Under the pieces are notes generated by a model, which ran no database searches, was not told where the DNA came from, and saw only the letters and a list, made by a program, of their open reading frames with translations. Below, one piece after another: positions 57,270 through 64,000 of a stretch of DNA of 64,000 nt. Every line of letters begins with the position of its first letter. Position 1 is the first letter of the stretch. A program made the translations under genes and the position numbers. The stretch covers positions 35,846 through 99,845 of the forward strand of contig WEDG01005037.1 in assembly GCA_017591395.1 (NCBI GenBank). The letters are read 5' to 3'. This DNA is from Schistocephalus solidus (Eukaryota; Platyhelminthes; Cestoda; Diphyllobothriidea; Diphyllobothriidae).

Positions 57270-57803
57270 GGTTTTATCTTAAATGTTTGCGTTTTTCTTT
57301 TATGCTCTAAATAGAGTAACATTTTTCGGAACATCACAATTTTGCTTTAGGAGCTTCCTAAATCAGCGATATAATTCAGTATATATAAGGGAGATAGGCA
57401 GAGCCTTTGAAAACCCTATTTACAGATAGACGCTAGCAAAACAAGCAAATGTTACATGGCGATAGTCGTTTTAGTATATCAATCATTGCTGTCGACTAAA
57501 TATATGTTCATCAAGTAAAAAAATGCATCAAGTCTTCTTTTTAAACATTTCAACGCTTTCAGCCTGAACAACTGAGGGCTGGCAGCTTGTTCCATTCGTC
57601 AATCACCCGTTGGGAAAAAGAAGTTGGCCCGTACTTCAAGTTTGGCGTGATTTCTTTTTCAGTTTGTATTGGTGACCTCGGAGACTTGTCATGTTTGCCA
57701 ATTCAAAAAAAGTTGGCCATCTGAAGAGCACAATCAACTCCTCTGACCAGTTTGAAGACTAAGATCATATCCCCTCTGTATTGCCTATAAGAGAGGAAAA
57801 ATT

Positions 57804-59500
57804 TTAAGTCTTTCTAGGCGGCCCCTCATAGGGTAGGCATTCCAATCCGCTGACTAGTTTCGTTGCCCTCCGTTGAACTTTCTCCAGCAGAGCGTAGTCA
57901 TGTTTCGTCCAAGGGCGCCACGCCTGAACGCAATATTCCAACACCGGCCGGATAAATGTTCCATAAACGCGCCCAAAAAGCTCTCCGTCAAAATTAACGA
58001 AGGACCTCCTGATTGCGCCTAAGATACACATTGCTTTCTTTGCGATATTCGCACAGTGCGACGATGGTTTGAGAGTTGGTGTTATCCATATACCCAAGTC
58101 CTTTAGAATATTTACCTCCTGGAGTTGGTGACCACTGATGGAGTACTGGTATTCAAACTCAATCAGCCTTCTGGAACTAGACCGCAGTCGGATTATTTGG
58201 CATTTGTTAAGATTAAGGTTCAGCAGCCACTCATCACACCATGTTTGCAAAGCGATCTAAGTTTTTGTTGTAATTTTTCGCGCATCCTCCGGTTTTTCAA
58301 TCGAGTTCCATAACTTCAAATCGTCAGCGAACATTACCTTCTCGCATGTCAGACAATCCAGGCAGTCGTTTACGTATATCAGAAACAAAATGGGACCCAG
58401 AACGCTGCCCTGCGGAACTCCACTGTGAACGGTTTCCCAGTGAGACTTGGTGTCTCCGATACAAACACGCTGGCGCCTGTCTGTGAGAAAGTCGGCCAAC
58501 CAGTTGAGAAGGTTGCCAGTCACACCCATTTGACGGAGCTTAAAGATCAGACGTTTGTGTGGAACCCTGTCAAAGGCTTTGCTAAAGTCAATGTAGACCG
58601 CATCGACTGACAAACCCATTTCTAATGATTTTTGTCCAACTTTCCATGGATGTGAGCAAGTTTGTGAGGCAGGATCGACCACTTCGAAATCCATGTTGAT
58701 ATGAACTTAGCAAGTTATTCTCTTCAAGATGCCTCATCAGTTCCGTTTTTAATAATCTTCTCCATCATTTTTGCAACAGATACTTGTGAGGCTGACTGGT
58801 CGGAAACTGTTTGGTGATGTCCTCTCTCCTCCTTTATAGATGGGGGTTATGTTGGCTATCTTCCACTCGGTAGGCAGAGCCCCCGCCTCCATCGAACTTT
58901 CAAATATCTTGGAGAGCGGAAGGCCCAGCTGTTCTGTGAGTTCATTGAGAACTTTTGCGGATATACCATCTGGGCCAGGTGATTTAGTGGGCTGTAGCTG
59001 TTTCAGAGTTTTTTTCTTACTGTGTCCATTGGGAACGACACCGTGCTTATTTTGTTTGTAGATGTGGCAGTACTGTAGTATTCATCCTCGTCAAAAAAAA
59101 TGGTTCCTCGGTATACACGGACATAAAGAAATTGGATAAGAGGCAGGTCTTATCAGAGTTATCAATTAACCTGTTTCCCTGATTGTCTTTAAGACAAAGG
59201 AATGCAGTCGCGATTTCGTTTTTGCCTTATTAACGTAAGCATAAAACCTTTTTCGAATTTCTTGGTATGTCTTTGACTATTTCTGACTCAAAGTTTGATC
59301 TTTCTTTTTCTCAGAAGATTCCGACACCGATTTCGCTGTTTCTTAAAAGCGGAAAAAAAATGTTCAGGTTGTTGATATCTGGCATATGTTCTCCACAGTC
59401 TTCTTTTTCTTCTTGAGATTCCTTTTTTTATTTCCGATGTCACCCACTCGGGTCGGGAGACGCATGATCGCCTTTTTAAGTGGGCAGAATTTCTCTACCA
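57804..59500 (-). pseudogene. CR1 copy A reverse transcriptase
   Basis: On minus the early part, with frame changes, reads RKRFYAYVNKAKTKSRLHSF, KSPGPDGISAKVLNEL, LPTEWKIANITPIYKGGE, RPVSLTS and KMMEKIIKN. From 58694 one frame continues with GLSVDAVYIDFSKAFDRVPH, KLRQMGVTGNLLNWLADFL, HSGVPQGSVLGPILFLIYVN and VMFADDLKLW (catalytic box near 58320-58331). A stop near 58255 precedes LQTWCDEWLLNLNLNKC, LGIWITPTLKPSSHCANIA and PVLEYCVQAWRPW. The core RT motifs are intact in sequence, but frame breaks on both sides prevent a full product. Confidence 0.85.
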
Positions 59501-59509
59501 ACTGCTGAA

Positions 59510-60304
59510 TCAATTTACTAATGAAGAACCAGGCAGCATTTGGGTCAGGTACATGTGCAGGGGCTCCAGTCTATCCCATTCAGTAATTCTTTCATTTTTG
59601 GGATAATCCCCTTTCCATACATTTCTCTGCCCTAACTGTACGACGTTTTGGTACAGAAAAAAATGACTGTACTCCCAAGCAAGAACACAATGATCACTTC
59701 GTCCAAGCGGCACGTAAGAACTTAATGCAAGGATGCAATTGTCGTCTCTACTAATGATTAGATCCAAACAGCTTGACTGCTGCCCATTTCGGAACCGGGT
59801 CTTCATTGTGACATGTTGGGTAAGAAACTCCCTCATTTACCAACTGAAATAAATTTCTGTTCGAATGAATTTTTCCGATCGCGAACAGTACATTGACACC
59901 CAATCGATATCGGGAGCGTTGAAATCTCCAAGTATTAATAAATGTTTACTACGGCAGATTTGCTTTACCTCTGCGATGAGTGCTTCGTCCGTGTCCATTC
60001 GCTGACCTGGGGGTCGATATACCACGGCAATATGGAGGTCTGGTTGGTTTGGGACTTTCAGTTTACAACAAAGTATTTCGCAAGACGAGATCCTACTTGG
60101 CGAGGGCCCATCCGGAATAAAGTCAATGCCTTCTCGTATAAACATTGCGATTCCACCACCCCTACGTCCGTTTCTATCCATGCGGATAAGCTGAAAACCG
60201 TCTATTCGGACTTCGGTGTCTGCGATTTGTTCATTTAACCATGTTTCAGTTAGAGCTATGAAGTCAGGTTGTAAATGGTCCACGACCAGTTTAATTTCAT
60301 CCAT
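59510..60304 (-). pseudogene. CR1 copy A endonuclease
   Basis: From ATG 60304 on minus the frame reads MDEIKLVVDHLQPDFIALTE, TWLNEQIADTEV, RRGGGIAMFIREGIDF, IAVVYRPPGQRM and LLILGDFNAPDIDWVS (GDFN at 59918-59929). It then stops after a frameshift near 59840. The next frame, 59836 to 59510, continues CLDLIISRDDN and VPLGRSDHCVLAWEYS, holding the SDH active-site motif. Catalytic Glu, Asp and His are all present, so a single frameshift is the main visible lesion in this domain. Confidence 0.85.
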
Positions 60305-60309
60305 TTTTG

Positions 60310-61650
60310 TTCAATAGACTCTGCACATTTGTGTACATCATTTTTAATCTTGTTTCCTTGCCTCGATTTCTGAAGATTTTTTTAGTTCTGTCTTCCGCAT
60401 GGAGATTTCTGCTGGATATTTCACAAGATATATCCAGTCTCCCTGTCTGGGTTCAAATCTATAGGCATTTGGTAGGGCTTTTTACCGGCGTGGTTGCCGT
60501 CAATTTCACCGGATGTTCCCATAAAAACAGAGCGCACCGTTTTGACTATTTTTGTTGTCTACTATTTTTCAAGTTTTGTTCCCCCTCGTATTGACGTCTT
60601 TTTCAATTCTGCTACCAGTGTCCTCATTTTTCATCCGATCGGTGGGAGAGTAATCCGGCTGAAAAAAACTCCACGATGATTCTTTCGTAGTTGGGACTTT
60701 CGAGAGAGCAATAGATCTACCTGCTGTTTACTCCCCAAAACGACTTTTTAATGGTCTTGGTCGAACCTCATGCGTTTCATTTTGTAACGAGAGGTCCCAA
60801 TCGAAAAGATCTTTTTTTGATGTCGACTGTCACACCAGTTTCTTGCGTATCATTCAATAAATTTTTGGAATGTCAGCAGATCCTGTTTTACCCTTTCTTT
60901 TGGCGTTTCCCCAGTAGCCTCGGAGACTCCCTGAACTACCAGACAACATGACCTGTCAGGAAAAAAACTCGTTTCTGCATCCTGCTTTCTTTTAGTGATT
61001 GAAGGTTGAATCATACCCTTTGATACAGTCTTTAATACTGTGTTCAAATTTGTCTTCATCGGTGAGCCTGTTGGTTCATTTGCAGACATCTCTATGGACC
61101 TTTCAAACTGCGTGAGTTCTCCTGACAATGTGTTTGCACGAATAGCACCCGGGGAAACCTGCATTTTTGGTTTATGGCATCCAGGTCTGTCGATAAGTCG
61201 TAGGCCACTTTTTCCGCCATTACTTTGCTGGTTACCATGCCCTGCTTCATTGTTGTTCGATGGACATGTAAAAAGCATGCTGCTGTCGCTCGTCCGTGGC
61301 AGTAAAGAAACCTTACGATTACTGTTTTTCGACTTTTCAGAGACCGTCGATCGCTGATTTACTTTTGTGCAGTTGGATTCTATGTGCATTAGATTTCCCG
61401 AACCTGGGGAAACGCAAGACATAATTTCCTCCTCGCTTATTTTTCTTTCTGGTCATCTGTATTTCAACTGACTCAGAGGTTTGTTCTAATGACTTCGTTC
61501 TTTTTCTCTTTTTGTTTCGCTTAATGTTGTGCCTATTGACTTCTACCGTTTCCTTGTGATAATTATGTTCAAGCTTGCTGATGTTTTTCGGCTCATTCGC
61601 ATCGTGTTTCGGCGAGTTAATTTTTATTATGTTTTATGAGGACTGATATT
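60310..61650 (-). pseudogene. CR1 copy A ORF1
   Basis: The longest frame, 61422 to 60850, encodes 190 residues. It has a Ser/Asn-rich N-terminal part, then SCCLVVQGVSEATGETPKER and VKQDLLTFQKFIE. After frame changes the C-terminal part is seen as VVLGSKQQVDLLLSRKSQLR and KNHRGVFFSR. Upstream, to 61650 and in another frame, basic stretches RNKKRKRTKS and TRKKNKR look like nuclear localisation or RNA-binding regions. Further up, LNSEGLAHCDGCRGL and a leucine-rich FLRLEGDLDLLSEIIS segment may be the true N-terminus near 61840. This protein would coat element RNA; it is interrupted by several frameshifts. Confidence 0.7.
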
Positions 61651-61937
61651 ATTTCCGATAGGAGATCGAGGTCTCCTTCTAATCTCAAAAACTCTGGTTG
61701 TGAGTCCTCGGCATCCATCACAGTGTGCCAGCCCTTCACTGTTTAGCTTAGTTTTGGTAATGTTCAGTAGTTTACTGCTTTCTTCATTATTGCTGCTTTG
61801 TGGTTCTTCTCGGTCTGCTGAGAGTGACTTAAGTATTTCTGGTAAGTTTTTTTGTCACATGAAATCGAAAACGGTTTACAAAGATAGGAGAGATCATTAT
61901 TTTTTTGTAGTGTATACTATTTGTTTTTCTGCTGGTT

Positions 61938-62028
61938 TCCCGGGCGTGGCCGAGCGGTCAAGAGCATCAGTAGCTAATCGAGAGGTTGGTGTTTCGAGTC
62001 CTGGCTGGAAGCGGTGAATAATTTTTTT
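61938..62028 (+). tRNA. tRNA-Ser(GCT)-like pseudogene or SINE head with T7 terminator
   Basis: TGGCCGAGCGGTCAAGAGCA (about 61946-61965) is a good class II tRNA D-arm and A box. TAGCTAA gives an anticodon loop with GCT (Ser), and GTTTCGAGTCC (61991-62001) resembles a B box. Seven T residues (62022-62028) follow, as in an RNA polymerase III terminator. The variable arm is short, and neither the T stem nor the acceptor stem pairs properly. So it is more likely a tRNA pseudogene or SINE start than a working tRNA-Ser. Confidence 0.45.
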
Positions 62029-62034
62029 CGCATG

Positions 62035-64000
62035 GTCGGGTCGTGAACATTTGCGTTTCCCATGCCAGCAAGATCTATACGAGGATGCATTAAGTTTTTA
62101 ACGAGCAGCTTAAATTATCAAGCGAATAGTTTACTGAGCACAAAAAGAAGTGCTTTTCCGAACCGAATTCACTATCAAATGTTACTACGAAGCAAAGAAT
62201 GATGCAACTTTCGAAGTGATCCAATGACAACTTATTTCGTTTAGTCCTGACTTTGGGAACAGATTATTGGCCAAAAGTCAAAAGCTTGGAGACGAGCGAA
62301 TTTCAAACGGAGGTCCAACGACGCCGCAATAGAAACAATATGAGCAATAAATGCGCCTATTCGTTCAAAACCACTTTAAAAAAACAATAAATGATAGGAA
62401 GAATATTCAGGAACGACTCAGCCGTTTGTAGAGGTCAAAGGTCCTGGATAACTTCAGATCTTCAAGGGGTTTTGCACTTTTGGTCCACTGAGCAGTTGAC
62501 AGTATTTATTGGTGAAGAGGCTGTTTTTTTATCAAGTCGACGAAGGTGATAAACAAATTCCAATTTGATGTCGTTTTGTGAGGTAATTCGGCACAAGAAA
62601 ATTTCCAGAAAATTCCAAATAGCAATTACGTTCGTGCAGTGGCAGTTTTAATGTCAGAATCGTCTTCAAATCTTTTAAGCTTGATAAATATATGGGTAAA
62701 GCTTACATAATACTCATCTCCGTACCCTCGCACTATTCGTGGCAAGTACGCTTTTGGCGCGTTTTTCCGAACGTGGTCTGCAGGCATTAGGATAATTAGG
62801 ACAAATCCTTGACCTGAAGGTTAAAGCACCAGGCTTTCCTTCTTAAGAAGTGTCGTGTCCTCGCTTGATATTATCGTTAAATTGGTGACAGTCCACGAAG
62901 TATGAAGTTTAGTTAGTATTTATTCATTTATTTATTGCCAGTTTACAGGCAATGCGTGCGCCAATGGTTTTACTTTTAATCAAATTAAACATGATAAATC
63001 GTATGAAAGATATGCATTAACGACTCGAAGGTTCTGGACGAATACCGATCTAACACAACGTTGACATCTTGTTTTGCTTGACTGTCATTTGCATGGGAAG
63101 CAGTGCTGTTGTCCGTCAGAATTCTTTTAAAAACAAAAGTGGCTTAAAATCCGATTGCTGAGAAATTTCCATATGTGAAAAAATTCCTAAGACACAGAAA
63201 GTAACTCTACACATGCAGTTTCAGCAGCAACATAGGAAGCAGTAACTGCAAAGTGGTATTGAGGTCCAAATATTCCCTGCCAGTGTGCAAATAAGCTCGT
63301 TAGGTTCAGTCGGACACACGAATAATTCGACTTTCGTGGTTAAATATTGTATACTTGCTACCTCGGTGATTACACGGGTTTGAATGAGGCACGTGTTGGC
63401 CCCATGATATTGTCGAGACCCAAAATACATCGGCGAGGATAAAATACAATATGTGAATGATCTTATCAGCTTCGTTCAATGAAAGCGATTGCACCAAATA
63501 TGACTAATATAGGCGTCGCTCGGATCGCAGTGTTGTGAAAATGGCTTTAAATTGTCTGATTCAAACGCACTGATTGCAGGGGAAAGGGGTGGGGAGGGGG
63601 GTTTAGGTGTGTTATTTGCTGGAGAAAAATATGGAGTGAGGGAACTCAGTTTTATGCCATTGGGGCCCATAATACAGATGTGAGCGTAAATCAAATAAAA
63701 TTTAATAGTAAATATAGTGTCAATAATAAAAAAACACAAATATTTTGAAAGGGAAAACACTTAGGTCCAAATAAGGAGTGTAGCGATTTTCATATAAAAA
63801 TGGGTTACGTGCAAAAATTGAAGAAAAAAGCGAAAATGAATGCCTTTACGGATCAAACCAAATTACGCTCCGCACCAGTCAATGTTCTCCATAAAAACTA
63901 ATACCCTGTGTGCAAAGCCAGAAAGTGACAAGCTGATCCAGCGAACCGTGTTTGTTACACTTAATAATGCACATTTTACAGCCTGCATAAGTGGGAAAAT
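62035..64000. other. Unassigned spacer
   Basis: AT-rich sequence without supported genes. G-rich runs occur near 63580-63605. Overlapping minus frames at 63221-63760 lack domain character. Confidence 0.4.

Larger units (their letters stand above)
53478..57300 (-). mobile_element. CR1-like LINE, copy B
   Basis: A near full-length but heavily mutated CR1-type non-LTR element on minus. It has an ORF1 remnant (56340-57269), an AP-endonuclease (55744-56310), RT (about 53900-55500), a C-terminal region (53588-54083) and a 3' UTR. The 3' end, on minus AAATAGGGTTCTGAAAGGCTC..CCTATTTCCC (53480-53514), matches the 3' end of copy A (57389-57421), which defines both termini. It differs from copy A throughout, so they are separate insertions of related subfamilies. 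Confidence 0.8.
57388..61900 (-). mobile_element. CR1-like LINE, copy A
   Basis: The best-preserved retrotransposon here, about 4.5 kb on minus. It has ORF1 (about 60310-61650, possibly starting near 61840), endonuclease (59510-60304), RT (57804-59500) and a 3' UTR ending in AAATAGGGTTTTCAAAGGCTC..CTATCTCCC (57421-57389). Frameshifts are fewer than in copy B, so it is younger. A tRNA-Ser-like sequence lies just beyond its 5' end. It sits immediately upstream of copy B in the same orientation. Confidence 0.85.

Noticed and set aside
1..64000. CRISPR arrays, operons, bacterial promoters or rRNA genes
   Set aside because: No regularly spaced repeats, no gene clusters with ribosome binding sites and no rRNA-like conserved blocks; the window is eukaryotic.

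Overview
This window looks like a repeat-rich piece of nuclear DNA from a flatworm, most likely a diphyllobothriidean tapeworm (Spirometra, Dibothriocephalus or Schistocephalus type). The reasons are: no operons or dense coding; moderately AT-rich spacer full of stop codons; short islands of coding-like sequence bounded by splice-type signals; and decayed retroelements. These include an APE-type LINE whose last ORF ends in C2H2 fingers of the RIGLVGHLRIH type, CR1-like LINEs, and Penelope-like elements (PLEs) with GIY-YIG ends. The species call is an inference from remembered family resemblance; no search was run.

Layout. 1-10.4 kb: mostly unassigned spacer with a tRNA-like SINE head (3.3 kb), a 5'-truncated SINE (5.5 kb) and a short TTAGGG tract (6.4 kb). 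10.4-11.4 kb: a candidate exon with a possible PKA-anchoring helix and a small ORF with a signal peptide, both on +. 12.2 kb: a SINE. 13.0-20.7 kb: a retrotransposon block holding one long decayed LINE (13.0-17.05 kb), then two successive units of an unclassified repeat (here W) joined to LINE 3' fragments. 21.9-25.4 kb: a candidate terminal exon pair and two inverted pairs of PLE-terminal-like repeats. 26.4-37.1 kb: W, PLE and other repeat fragments, plus two exon-like segments at 30.1 and 31.0 kb. 42.5-43.9 kb: two exon-like segments on + with matching phase. 46.7-50.1 kb: W (minus), an exon-like open region, three SINE copies (two forming an inverted repeat), and a PLE RT fragment. 51.0-61.9 kb: a stack of decayed retroelements all on the minus strand, PLE then CR1 copy B then CR1 copy A. 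A tRNA-Ser-like sequence borders it at 61.9 kb.

The transposon ORFs all carry stops or frameshifts or are truncated, so nothing here looks like an intact active element. Host gene content is limited to isolated exon candidates whose full genes cannot be assembled from this window. I found no clearly new molecular system. The most interesting signals are the paired 3' hairpins conserved among SINE copies, the zinc-finger tail of the LINE, the repeated W-to-LINE chimeric junction, hammerhead-like cores in the PLE-terminal repeats, and several unassigned exons.
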